Shown: positions 11,845-22,600 of the stretch, piece after piece | How the letters are laid out: each line of letters begins with the position of its first letter | How positions within the stretch are numbered: the first letter of the stretch is position 1 | Assembly (NCBI GenBank): GCA_963575645.1 | Contig: OY754464.1 | Location: forward strand, 69,848,948 to 69,912,947 | DNA: 64,000 bases | Reading direction: 5' to 3' | From: Xanthostigma xanthostigma | Lineage: Eukaryota > Arthropoda > Insecta > Raphidioptera > Raphidiidae | The notes under the pieces: model-generated | The model's input: the letters and a program-made list of their open reading frames with translations, nothing else | Told to the model about the DNA's origin: nothing | Database searches by the model: none | Position numbers and translations under genes: made by a program

Positions 11845-12800
11845 GAATCGGTCATTTTGAAAAGGATCTAACTCTACTTTTTCAAATTTTACAGGAGAAG
11901 TAAAAAACTTCTCACTGACAACTTTTTGAAAAATCGTTTTCTGACATTTTGAATGTAAAGAGCACATAAATTTGAATATTATAATAAAATAAAAACAAAT
12001 TTTTATTATACAGGGTGATCATAATCAATACATTTATGTTGAAGACATGACCCGTTTTCAAAATGAATGAGGTTTCGGTAAGACATTATCCATTTTCAGA
12101 ATTTTTTTTTACTTTGTGTATTAGTTATTACAAAAGAAAACATAAATAATTAATATTTTTAAACATAAAATTATGCTAAATTATTAAACAATGTAAAAAA
12201 ACATTTGAAAATTAAAAATCTTCTGGTGCTTCATCTGTATTGGTTGTAGGCCATTCAAAGAGATCGTTGTAGAACGGTTTATAAATTTCGGGGATGTAAG
12301 TACTGTTTGAGTTTTTTTAAATCATCCATTTTTTTATATTAATCGGAATTTTTCCTTCTAATAGCGATCTGTTTGTAACACTCGGGATTTTTGACTCCTT
12401 TTTTTCGTTTGGAAGGAGGAGAAGGATTTGACACACTTTCATCATCAGACATTTCGATTTTTAAAGCGAATATTGAATAATTTAATAGCAATATTGTATC
12501 TATCCTTTGAACACTATAATAACACTGACTTAGAACGACAAAGAAACATTGCATCATACAAAACAGCAATTGCGCAAAACAACAATATTCGCCTCTTCAT
12601 TTTGAAAAGGGGTCATCTCCGAGACATGTCCCGTTTTCCAAATGAACATTTTGTCAGACACAGTGCTAGTATGGTAAGTAAAGCGAGATATGGCACTTTT
12701 TCAAACGAAATAGATGCGTCTATCTTAAAAACACGTGATTTGATGAAAAACGCATTTTGTCAAAATATTGGAGATGGCCCCTTTTCAAAATGACCGATTC
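11845..12800 (-). mobile_element. Nested DNA transposon remnant with 21-bp inverted ends
   Basis: Terminal repeat GAATCGGTCATTTTGAAAAG at the left and inverted at the right, with a 4-bp AAAT duplication outside. TTTTGAAAAGG-like words recur inside. The minus strand retains the first and last coding parts of a gene (see 12212-12452); the middle is gone. The superfamily is not assignable from these ends. Confidence 0.68.
12212..12452 (-). pseudogene. Remnant of a 'KKGVKN' transposon-associated gene (first and last exon parts)
   Basis: ATG at 12452 opens 37 codons: an acidic start, then SPPSKRKKGVKNPECYKQ. The K-K-G-V-K-N-P motif heads a large family of repeated, transposon-linked insect proteins as I recall it. 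After a gap, a segment following an AG acceptor-like site reads TYIPEIYKPFYNDLFEW and ends TTNTDEAPEDF-stop at 12212-12214, resembling the C-terminus of the same family. The core is deleted, so this is an internal-deletion derivative. The family assignment is from memory of motifs, not an alignment. Confidence 0.5.
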
Positions 12801-12936
12801 AAATGTTTTGGAGTCGGTGTAGTTCTCGGAATAGATTTCATTTTGGCTGACACCGACTTCAAAACATTTCAATACGCAATTATTTTTTACTTTTTAGTGT
12901 GAAGTCGGTTCAATTTTTTTGTTAAAAATATTTTAT

Positions 12937-13328
12937 ATTCTATACTGAGCATAGGAATAAAATCGCAATCGAACTATTAGGGTGCAAACATATACCTACT
13001 TCTGTATTGTTTACGCCGTAAGCACTGGCGTATCCAGGAGAGCAAAACAAGCACGAGGGGACCTGGCTTAAGAAATGTCTAATTTGCCCCCTCCTGTGCC
13101 AAAAGCTGGGTACGCCCATGTTAACGTAATAGAAAAAGACAAAGTTTTTGAAACAGAGATAGTTTATTCAGATTGAATGCAAGTACATCAACCAATCCTA
13201 TCATCGGAGAAATCGGGGAATTACGTCGAAGAAAGAGACGCAGTTATATTTTCGATACGCTTTGTTGCGTTCACTCACCGCACAGTGAGTAGATAGGCAA
13301 TGATTCATATAGTTAATTAATAGATAAA
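12937..13328 (+). mobile_element. 400-bp interspersed repeat, copy 2
   Basis: Begins near TATACTGAGCATAGGAATAA and ends near ATGATTCATATAGTTAATTA. Matches 684-1092 (inverted) and 24072-24415 over nearly its whole length. It abuts the right end of the composite element at 11481-12936. Confidence 0.78.
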
Positions 13329-14348
13329 TGTGGAAAACAGAGCTGGTCTTGGTTTAATTGGGTTTTTGAATTATATTGACTCGTGTAACTGTTAAAACGA
13401 GTTTTATCCAGTCATTATTCGCAACTACCTAGATATATAATAATTAATAATCAACTATTAGCTTTCCCTCTCTGAAAATCTTATCTTTCTAATCAGGCAG
13501 CCAAGGATTATTATGCAAGGACTTTATCATACTTATCAGTAAGTCAGGTAATTATGTTGTACATTGGCGTGCAAATGCAAAACAAACTAACTATATATTA
13601 ATGTAGACCGAAGATCATTTAACATGTTATTTGTGGTTGGGTCAGTGTATGCTAAATGTGTTTTGTTACAATAATCTAATTTTATCTTTTGTACTTCTAT
13701 TCTCTGTATAATTACTTACAAAAAATAGTTTTCATTCAATGTCCATGAGATACACAAGATAATGTGTGCTTTTTTCATATCGGTAACACGTGTTACTAAT
13801 TAATATAAAAGACTTCGGAAGTTGGTATTTCGCTACCTGTATTAATATAGAGTAGCCTTTGCGTTTGGCACCCTAAATTGAAGTTCATAGTATTTTTCAC
13901 CAGGCTAACGCATTAACGCAAGTGAATCTGCGGTCAAAATCGACGTTCACTCGAACGAATCCTTAATCGAATGTTTAATGGCATTATATAAATAGAAAAC
14001 ACATTTATTTATGCGGCGACATTTCGTAGTCTCTGTTCATTTTATAATTTAGTGAATTAATGAACAATTTAATTACATAGCGTGCTGACTGCTGAGTATA
14101 TTTATTTAATTTGCAATTTAAGATTTTCACTATGATATAATATATAACTATTATTTATTATTAAATTATACTTAAAACCGTAGTATTTAACCAATTAATG
14201 GATACTCCAAGGACTATGTACTTGAACAATGCATTCGTTCAACCATAAATTATTATTAAATCGAATTCATTTAATAGTTACTGATTTAATTTTATGCTAA
14301 ACCTATGTCAACATTAACTAATTATTACGCGCGATTTGCACTTCTAGC
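13329..14348. other. AT-rich intergenic DNA, no gene seen
   Basis: No recognised element between the 400-bp repeat copy and the hAT-like fragment at 14349. Confidence 0.4.
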
Positions 14349-14440
14349 TAGGGTTCCCAACTCTCCCGGATTGCCCGGGAGACTCCGGTAATAATGGTTA
14401 ACCTCCCGGGACGCAATAATTTCTCCGGTTTTTCTACAAT
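14349..14440 (+). mobile_element. hAT-like 5' end (fragment)
   Basis: CTAGGGTTCCCAACTCTCCC, then GGATTGCCCGGGAGACTCC, resembles one end of hAT-type elements with TAGGGTTGCCAAC termini. No matching right end was identified. Confidence 0.35.
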
Positions 14441-14807
14441 TATACGCATCTTTAGTAAAAGTATATAGTTACAAAAACTAAACTTTGATTTTTCATGTAA
14501 AAGCGTTTATGATTTTGTGCTAAAAAACCGTCAAATATTAGATGCTGTTCGAAAGAAAAGTAATTATAAATTTAAAATTAATAAATGAATGAGATTTTCT
14601 TAGTGCAACAAACATAAACACTATATTTCCTTAACTGGGTATAACAATTTCGATAATAATTAAAGGTTTCGTTACTTGAAAAATGCTTATTTACCACAAA
14701 GTTGTAAGAGCATGAAAAAATTCTGATGGTAGGCGGTGCTGCCGTCACGTACCCAGCGATGTTTTGGTACACGTGCTTATGTATATTTCTAGACCACCAC
14801 AAAAGAT

Positions 14808-15242
14808 ATAATAATAATAATAATAATAATAAATTCTTTTAACTCCTAAGTGGAGCATAGGGCCTCTACGAAAATTTTGAATTTAGTCCTATCTTTTGCC
14901 ATATGTTTGACTTGAAGCCAGGTAGTTCCTTGTTCCATAACTTTTTCACGAACAGTTCTTCTCCTCTTTTTTGGTATCCCTGTGGGTTCCAGTCCAAGGC
15001 TCTCTTCGTTATGTCGTCATCTGTCTTTCGTAGCGTGTGTCCTATCCAATTCCATTTCCTACGTTTTATAGTTATACAGATTTGTTCAAGACATGCACGT
15101 TTCCAAAGTTTGTTGTTCGAGACGTGTTCATATACCATTTCACCTTGAGGATTGCTCTGAGACATTTGTTTATGAAGATTTGCAGTTTAGTTGTTATGGC
15201 TTTCGTCACTTTCCAGGTTTCAGATCCATACCACAAAAGATA
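14808..15242 (-). pseudogene. 3' end of a non-LTR retrotransposon (RTE-like), with (ATT)n tail
   Basis: Minus-strand reading in three frames: LLWYGSETWKVTKAITTKLQ (from 15242), then RRKWNWIGHTLRKTDDDITK and ALDWNPQGYQKRG, then KIFVEALCST-stop at 14846. The W-I-G-H-T-L-R and A-L-D-W-N-P-Q-G motifs belong to the C-terminal part of RTE/BovB-like reverse transcriptase ORFs. At least two frameshifts break it. An (ATA)n tract at 14808-14834 is the expected short-repeat 3' tail. The element is 5'-truncated at about 15242. Confidence 0.8.
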
Positions 15243-15641
15243 AGTTATCAATATTCGCCAATCGGCTTGTAAATAAACAATGTGACATCTATTCTATTAT
15301 AGGTATTTAAAATTTAATTTAGACTTTCCGGGTCCCATTGAAATCAATGTATATTTCGGAACAAATTTCATTTTGTCACTTGACAAAATAAGTCTAAGAG
15401 AAAGGTATGTATTTGCATCAATTTGATTTAATCTCAAAAGTGTTTATTTATGGATTTTATATGGTAATTCACAATTCTGCAAATTGAGTCCACCAAGTGC
15501 ATAATAATAGTTTTATGGTACAGTGAGTCCGCGTAATAATATATTATGATATATCGTGTATTCGATTGCAATATTATTGATTGTTCATATAAAAACTGAA
15601 AGTACGTTGTGAAATTTCGATTATTAACCATAATTCCTATT

Positions 15642-15836
15642 ATTCGGGACCCAAAGGAATGGTGAGACCTCTGGTGAGAAATGCGCCGAACTGTCCTACT
15701 GGGGGTTTTTAACAGGTAAACTATGGAGGCATAAGGCATTGATTTAAAAAAGCATGATGGAGGCTAGCCTCCATCATGCTTTTTTAAATCAATGCCTTCT
15801 CACCAGAGGTTTCACCATTCCTTTGGGTTCCGAATG
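15642..15836. repeat. Very long near-perfect palindrome with an arm insertion
   Basis: The inner arms (15734-15765 and 15766-15797) are a perfect 32-bp palindrome with no spacer, centred on AGGCT|AGCCT. The outer arms (15642-15680 and 15798-15836) pair over 39 bp with two or three mismatches. The left arm alone carries 53 extra bases (15681-15733). Confidence 0.9.
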
Positions 15837-16665
15837 AAAATCACTTTAACTGTATACCGACCATGTTTTCATCTGTCAGTAGATCAATAAACAAATAAGA
15901 TATATTTACACATGTTTTTTTATGAATTTTAAAAAGAGGGTTGTTTCTGCAATTTTACACTAAATAAGAATAAACCAATAAATCTGCAGATATAGAAAAA
16001 ATACACAAAATTGCATAAGCAATTTTGCCTTCTTGTCAAAAACACAAGTCCAATACAGTCGTTAAATATAACAAACTACTGAGCCCGTTTCAATGATTTT
16101 TATTAGTAAATACAGCAAATAAAAAATATACCAAATCAATGCCGCAATGCGTTACGAATTGCGTTCGGACTTACGTACGTACGTACAGACCAACCGACAG
16201 CAACCGTTCGCAATTGTCAGTTAAAATTTTAGAACTCGAATCAATCAAAAAATATAGTTCCATGATTCCATCGTATAGAACAGGATTTTCCTTTTCCAAA
16301 AAGCTACAATTTGAATGGATATCTTGTGAAATTAACCTTATATTTGTATGAGCGAACCTCAAGTGTGACACCCAAAACGGAACAGATTGCGGTGTGCGCA
16401 ATAACAAAACAATATTATTGTATTGACATAAAGTTGTTTTTGAAAATTGTAGGTTAAACTAATTATGGGCATCTTACGCGTATATTTGGATGCACGCCAC
16501 TGTGAAGGACATTTTTTTATTACTGTAGGTATGGTATATTATTCCAGTATGGTTTCCAGTTTTTGGCAATGCGCATTATTTGCTCTTACAGTCGGCAAGT
16601 CGACCTTGCGGTATAATAACCAGTGACTGATGACGACACGTTTTTCTTGTGAACACAGAATAATA
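15837..16665. other. No gene seen
   Basis: Contains an ACGTACGTACGTAC run near 16172. Overlapping ORFs on both strands (16139-16407) have no recognisable domain. Confidence 0.4.
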
Positions 16666-17010
16666 CAGTAGAACCTCGATTATCCGAGACGCAATTATCC
16701 GAGCTCTGGATTAACCGAGACCCAATATCCGTATTAACCGAGCTTCTAAAATATAGTATGTAATGTACATATTTTCATTTAAAATCGTCGGGGAATCCCC
16801 TTGATCCGTGTGAGTAATGGTTCCCCTATTTTCTATTTCAATGTTTTATAATATACCTACTTATTTACATGGTAAAATCGTTAATAACCTGTTTAAAGTA
16901 CATTTGTGTTTATTTTTTTAGTGAATAAAAAATAAATCCAGATTATCCAAGTTTTCAGTTAATCGAGTAGGGTGTTCCCCATGTTACCTCGGATAATCGG
17001 GGTTCTACTG
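16666..17010. mobile_element. pogo/Tigger-type MITE, copy 1
   Basis: Ends CAGTAGAACCTCGATTATCC and inverted CAGTAGAACCCCGATTATCC, flanked by TA on both sides. ATTATCCGAG/ATTAACCGAG words repeat in the arms. 345 bp, non-coding. It provides the unoccupied site for the insertion in copy 2. Confidence 0.85.
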
Positions 17011-17198
17011 TATTTATATACACGTCTTGATCATAATGCAGGTGGCTAAGCCGGAGTGTCATTTGCATGAAAAAGTCAATACGCAGCCAGTCATATCTAC
17101 CTGGACACATTCAAAATGAACGTTTTTTAGATAAAATAAAAACGGCATGTATTTATGATTACTTGTTTGAAAAACAAAATAAAACTTTATAAAAAAAA

Positions 17199-17429
17199 CT
17201 AGTGGCTTCACCCGAATTTGCGGATTGTTAACATTTGTTCGTTGATTTACGTTACAAAATTGGTCTCCACGAAAAACGCGTTTAATTTAACGCGATAATA
17301 TATAGCGTATATCCATCCTGAAGAACCATTTTAAATATTGGAGGAAAATTTTTGAAATCGGATGTGTAGTTTCGGAGATTACTTCCTCCATCCAAAACAA
17401 ACTTTGCGTCTTTATAATATTAGTATAGA
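17199..17429 (-). mobile_element. Helitron-like element B, copy a
   Basis: On the minus strand it starts TCTATACTAATATTATAAAG after A and ends with a GAATTCGGGTGAAGCC-type terminus and CTAG before T. Shares GTGGAGACCAATTTTG with copy b. About 230 bp, no coding capacity. Confidence 0.7.
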
Positions 17430-17508
17430 TAACATTTAAAAGCGTGGGATACTCGATGAATTAAATTAACTATATCAGATCCGATAGATGTCGCTATTTG
17501 GTACTAAA

Positions 17509-17563
17509 ACTGTTTTGTTTGTTTGCTTCTGAACTAATATTAGTTCAGAAGCTAACAAACAGG
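17509..17563. repeat. Hairpin
   Basis: CTTCTGAACTAATATTAGTT and onward form a near-perfect palindrome with outer arms CTGTTTTGTTTGTTTG and CTAACAAACAG. Confidence 0.7.
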
Positions 17564-18474
17564 TTTTTTGAGAAAATACCGTGATTTTATAAACTATTTA
17601 ATAAAAACTATCCTATAGCGTTGCACCAAGCAAGACACATTTACAAAATTTTATTAAAATCTGTTCAGTGGTTTCTGAGATAAGCGCGGCCAAAATTGTG
17701 ACACATAAATTTTATATATTATACCTACATATAGATAGAATCTTGAAATTTTGAAAATCCTTTTAAGAAAATTACGCCTCTCTCGGTATGATAAGGTTAT
17801 CTCTATCACTTATGGAGCCATTTTTTTAGTTTTTATGACAATTTGACATTTATTTTTTTCGTGCAAACAAAATTTTAAAAATGGCTCTGTACGCGATTAG
17901 ACAATCTTAGGTACTTTACAATAATCTTTTTGAATTTTTCAGATACACATAACACTCATGACTTTTCTTATTTTGCATAAATTGTTGCGTCATCTAGGGC
18001 TTAATGTCTTAATATATGTATGAGGAATGCCCTTCTATAAGCAGATTGACCTGTCATTTATATGATTTCTGTTTTTATTTAATACAGTAGAAGAGTAACA
18101 GCCTAACAACTGCAAAATATATGTCACCAGCTTTGAGCTTAGTCAAGCAAGTGTAATTAAAATGGATGACATTAATTATGTGTTTCACATGCAATATAAA
18201 ATCAATAATAATTAAATCAGCGCAATAAGAACTATTATCATTTTTCCCTCTTAAGCCTTGGTTACTTACGATAGCGATATCATAATATAGCGAACGTAAT
18301 ATGACTGTGAATGACGTAACAAAAAACGTGAGCATATTTGATTTGAAAATAACCTTAGATTGTAACCACAGATATTTCTCAATAAGAAAAACATTGTAGA
18401 ATTTTTAATCGATCCTGCTCAAAAAGTTAATTGATTGAAACAATATTTAAACTGTATATTATGCATATCCTAAC
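17564..18474. other. Retroelement-like 3' phrase, otherwise no gene
   Basis: 17590-17700 carries AAAACTATCCTATAGCGTTG and ATTAAAATCTGTTCAGTGGT, a common phrase of insect non-LTR or Helitron 3' regions. The rest is AT-rich. Confidence 0.35.
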
Positions 18475-19019
18475 TAGTGATGTGCCGGATATCCGTATCC
18501 GCGGATATCCGAGGGAGAAGAAAGACCCGTATCCGTATCCGTTAGTTTTTGGCGGATCTTTTACCTTATTAATTTTCAATTCATAGATAAAATTGTATAT
18601 ATATAGGACATAGGTGATTAGGTAATAATGGAAACCTGCTAAATTCCATTCAGATTATTTTTTATTTTTTAAAATCGTATTTGGCACCTTTATATTACAA
18701 ACATTTATCGTAGTGACTCAGTGAGCACCATACCAATAGTACATAACTCAAAGGTACTAAAAAACTATCTTTATAATGAGATATTGCACATCGATCTTTG
18801 GAAAGAGACAATCTGTTATGAGAGTTAACTCTTAAAGAGGTCAATATCTTTTTCCCATAACAGATAGTCTCTTTCCAAAGGTCGATGAGCAATATTTACC
18901 GCCGCGTACTCTATAAGAAAGTTAAAATCCGTAGCCGTATCCGCGGAACTTGAAACCAAATATCCGTATTCAGATCCGTAACCGCGGATATACACTTTTA
19001 ACGATCCGGCACATCACTA
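18475..19019. mobile_element. hAT element (TAGTGATGTGCCGG ends) with nested foldback
   Basis: Ends TAGTGATGTGCCGGAT and inverted TAGTGATGTGCCGGATCG; repeated ATCCGTATCCG/GCGGATAT motifs in both arms. Flanks ATCCTAAC and ATTCTAAT match 6/8 with two C/T changes, compatible with an aged 8-bp duplication. Centre 18788-18886 holds an inverted pair (GATCTTTGGAAAGAGACAAT and its complement). Confidence 0.72.
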
Positions 19020-19744
19020 ATTCTAATATCCGTGTATTCCATCCCTCATGTGTCCCAGTTTCATATTTAGTTTGTTGCTTCATATTGCGTCGCTTATGTT
19101 CCCACTTCCCTATCATTCAAACTTCATTTCAATTCAGTCTAATATAAAAACTAGCCCTGGCTAATTACTTATCAGAGTAAAGGCCATTTTATTAAAAACG
19201 ACATTAAAAACAAACAAGTTAGTTTTTTCACTTTGAAACAACTTTTTTCTTCGCATTATGATAAAAAATTAGCTTGAAAAACGATCTTTTTTTCTATCTA
19301 GATCAATAATTTGTTTTTGTGTGAGTACCATTGGAACAGTTTCACGACATTAGATTGCTCCAGAATGTATACAAACTATAATTATATTATAACAATGTAA
19401 GGTCATTGTCGAAACAATTTTTTTAACAATGCAATAATTGTTATTTTAAAATTGAATACACATTTCCCTAGTTGTTCTCTGCGTAATAATAATAAGTTAT
19501 TTTTTCTAAATATCGTCATTCCGTTAAAATTTACGGGGTCAGTTACTTTTAATAATATCACGCAGTCAGCCTCATTTGCTGTCTTCTGCTAGCTATACCT
19601 ACTGCAATTACAGTGAAAGTTGTAGGTCAGTTCTGTACAATAGCTGTTGGAAGTAGATCAGATTATTTCATACGTTGGTTGTTGTTTCTGTTAAGGTCGC
19701 GCTCCCGTTTTTTTAATTTTCTCAGTTTTTTAACGATAAATATA
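19020..19744. other. AT-rich intergenic DNA
   Basis: No recognised coding or element. Confidence 0.35.
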
Positions 19745-20066
19745 CAGTAGAACCTCGATTATCCGAGTCGCAATTATCCGAGCTCTGGATTAACCGAGCC
19801 AATCTAATGCGAGGTATACGCGCGTCTATGATCCGAATTAACCGAGCCATTAAAGACCCAATATCCGTATTAACCGAGCTTCTAAAATATAGTATGCAAT
19901 GTACGTATTTTCATTTTAAATTGTCGGGGTCGACGGGGAATCCCCTTGATCCGTGTGAGTGGTAGTTCCCCTATGCTCTATTGCAATGTTTCATAATATA
20001 CCTACTTATTTTTATGGTAAAAACGTTAATAAACCGTTTAAAGTACATTTTTGTTTATTTTTTTAA

Positions 20067-22002
20067 GGGGCCGTTCAAGTATTACGTGAGCAGATTTCTT
20101 ACCATTTTTTACCCCCCCCGCCCCCCTTGTCATCAAAAGTAAGCAAAGCACTTACCCCCTCCCCCTATGCTTACGTAAACATTTTTAGTAATAAATGTTT
20201 TTTTATATTGTTATTTTTAAAATAGGAAAATTCATGAAAATATTAGGTTTAACTGATACACATAGAGTAAATGACAAAAAAATATAATCAGAAATAAAGA
20301 ACATAACTAACATAAAGAATATTTTCGGAACACATTAACAGTCTTCAGTCCATGAAACCTGAATCCATGATTCTAAGTTATCGATGACATTGGATTGCTG
20401 CTCAGTGTTGTGAGTTGTGCATATGTGTCGCATGGTACAAACAACAGCATTAATTAGACATTATTTTTGAAAAACTGTTTATTAAAAAAATAAGTTCGCG
20501 GAAGCTCCCATTTTTAAAATCAGTTTTTCGCACTTTCGCTAGGTGTAATGGTACGGCATTGCAGGATGTTGTAGTGCAACTCTCGATGAACAAAAGCACG
20601 TTTGAAAAATTGGTCTACGCTGGCCCAAAACTTTTTCAGGGACCCTTTTCGGAAGGGCCTTTTTTCGGTTTTTTCAAAGTTTCTCAAAAAGTATAACATC
20701 GATCTTGCTGAAATTTTGTATGCATATTGAAGCTTATAAAACACATATTCTATTAAAGTTTCAAGTCTTCATATTTAATAGAACGGAAGTTATGAAATTT
20801 CGAAAAAATAGCCCAAAAAAGCGGTTTTTTGCAATTTACTAAAAAACTACTGGACCGATCGGAGCTCACAAAAACTCATTCGATTCGTCTTTTTATTGCG
20901 CATTTTTTATTTCCCTACACTTAATTTGTCAAATGCATAGTTTTCCCGTAAATCGCCAAAAAGTGATATGGACGATTTTTGCCATTTTTTTTAACCATCG
21001 TGCGGTGCTCCGATTGGCGTTTAAACTTAATATGTTACTTATATTCGTATTATCTAACAAAAAAAAATTTAAAATCGACGTTCGCAATTGCATGTGACGG
21101 ATTTGCTAATTCTGCGCGACTATTCACCGTATTTAATAAAACCAGCGTTTAAATATTATTGAAAGCTTTTCCCCACAGAAACCCTTCACATACAGATATT
21201 GAAAACACCGTGTATTTTGTGACCAATTGCCGGAGTCGATCTTAAGAAATAAAATATCAATCATTTACCTTTTTACTTTGAGATAGGCCATCATATTTTT
21301 TACTCATAAATCGTTTTAATTGTTACAGAACGTAAAGAGAAACTTTGTACTTATATTTACTCACCTTGGAAAAAAAATGAAGCAGATTGGATTTATTTTT
21401 AGTCGCCGCTTGCAATTCTTCTTCAATTCTCTTAGATACAATAATATCTAGTTCCTTATCTGACTTTGCTTGTAATTTATAATTTCGCCAAACTTCGTTA
21501 ACTAACTTTTGTACATTTTGCACTTTCGTCCCAGTATGAGATTTTTTAAAACTTTCGAACAGTTTTTGGTATAACTTGGATTTGTCTATATGATATGACA
21601 TTCTAATAAGATATTTAAATTTAAATAATTAAAACGTTAAACTTTGGCTAATTGCATCAACATAAACACAAATGATAACTTTCAATGCTTACAATACGTT
21701 TAGAATCCAAACAAAACAATACTGATAGATGCGCACTTGCAGCCGGCCGGCACGAGAGTGAATTATTAGACAAGTGAATAGCGCACGGTAATTTCCCTAA
21801 TGCGCGGTAATTCCCCTTAAATCAGTTCTCAAAGCGAGTGCCTACGCATATGTATTATTTGCGGGAATCCCCGAAAAAACTTAAATAACTAACGATGACG
21901 TAATCATCATCTAGACCCCCCCACCCCCCATGTCATCCAAAATAAGCAAAACAGAGAACCCCCCACCCCCCCTTGGTGCTTACGTAATACTTGAACGGCC
22001 CC
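20067..22002 (-). mobile_element. PIF/Harbinger-like DNA transposon, 1,936 bp
   Basis: Perfect terminal inverted repeat GGGGCCGTTCAAGTATTACG with G/C-run-rich subterminal regions (CCCCCCCGCCCCCC and CCCCCCACCCCCC) on both sides. Flanked by TAA (20064-20066 and 22003-22005), the 3-bp TWA duplication typical of PIF/Harbinger. Copy 1 of the host MITE has TAG at the unoccupied site. No catalytic transposase domain is recognised; one exon-like ORF is kept (21365-21601). Confidence 0.75.
21365..21601 (-). CDS. First coding exon of an unrecognised transposon gene
   Basis: 79 codons from ATG at 21601, beginning MSYHIDKSKLYQKLFESFKK, with QNVQKLVNEVWRNYK and KRIEEELQAATKNK further on, and ending LLHFFSK. 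The last codon is followed by GTGAGTAAATA, a consensus 5' splice donor, in phase 0. Helical, lysine-rich, no known domain recognised. It lies about 400 bp inside the right end of the Harbinger-like element, the usual place for a gene start. The acceptor exon was not identified. Confidence 0.45.
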
Positions 22003-22362
22003 TAATGAATAAAAAATAAATCCGGATTATCCGAGTTTTCAGTTATCCGAGTAGAGTGTTCCCCATGCTACCTCGGATAATCGGGGTTCTACTGGACTAT
22101 AGAGTTAGGGTCGGTGTTCGCGGTGCGCGATTCAAACGTTGCCGAGCGAAAATCATAATTTTACAATAATTGCACTTGTAATAAACCTTTTTTCTTACGA
22201 AGATAAAAAAAAATTATTGACACGAGTATCATTACGGATGAGATTATTGTTTGCTGGTATATCCTGCTTTTCACTTCATTTTCGAAATGTTTGACAGTTA
22301 TTTTGTGAGCAAACGTCGCTAATCGCCATTAATAGCAGGTTATAGAAAAACAAACAGTGATT

Positions 22363-22600
22363 TCTGCCGTAAAAAAGCAAAAGGCAGTAAGTGACCAACT
22401 TACGAATTTGAGTAAATCAAGATTGACTAAAAATCTGTTGACCGTCCAGAATTTTAGATTATGGAAACCAAAACATGGGGGAAACATTTTTTAAAGACAA
22501 TAAAATTATTGCTGCAGCACTTACTGCTGTCGTTGGTTTCAAGATGAACTCATTTTGTCAACAAATGTTACTTACTGCCCTTTGCCTTTTTAGGGCAGAT
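22363..22600. mobile_element. Inverted-repeat element (CTGCC..AAAAAGCAAAAGGCAG)
   Basis: CTGCCGTAAAAAAGCAAAAG, then GCAGTAAGT at the left, is inverted at the right as ACTTACTGCCCTTTGCC, then TTTTTAGGGCAG. About 240 bp, non-coding. Confidence 0.65.

Larger units (their letters stand above)
11774..12936. mobile_element. MITE with about 70-bp terminal inverted repeats, enlarged by a nested element
   Basis: Both ends carry ATAAAATATTTTTAAC, TTGAACCGACTTCACACTAA and AAAAATAATTGCGTATTGAA in inverted orientation. A short relative at 61979-62236 has the same ends and no insert. Here 956 bp are inserted between two AAAT copies (11841-11844 and 12801-12804). Confidence 0.82.
19745..22094. mobile_element. 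pogo/Tigger-type MITE, copy 2, split by a PIF/Harbinger-like element
   Basis: Same ends as 16666-17010 (left TA kept, right TA mutated to GA). It keeps about 60 bp (from CCAATCTAATGCGAGG) that copy 1 lost between two TTAACCGAG words. 1,936 bp are inserted at 20067-22002. Confidence 0.85.

Noticed and set aside
12428-12793. 121-codon + strand ORF
   Set aside because: It lies largely antisense to the KKGVKN remnant and within repeated TTTTGAAAAGG words of the nested transposon; no independent similarity.
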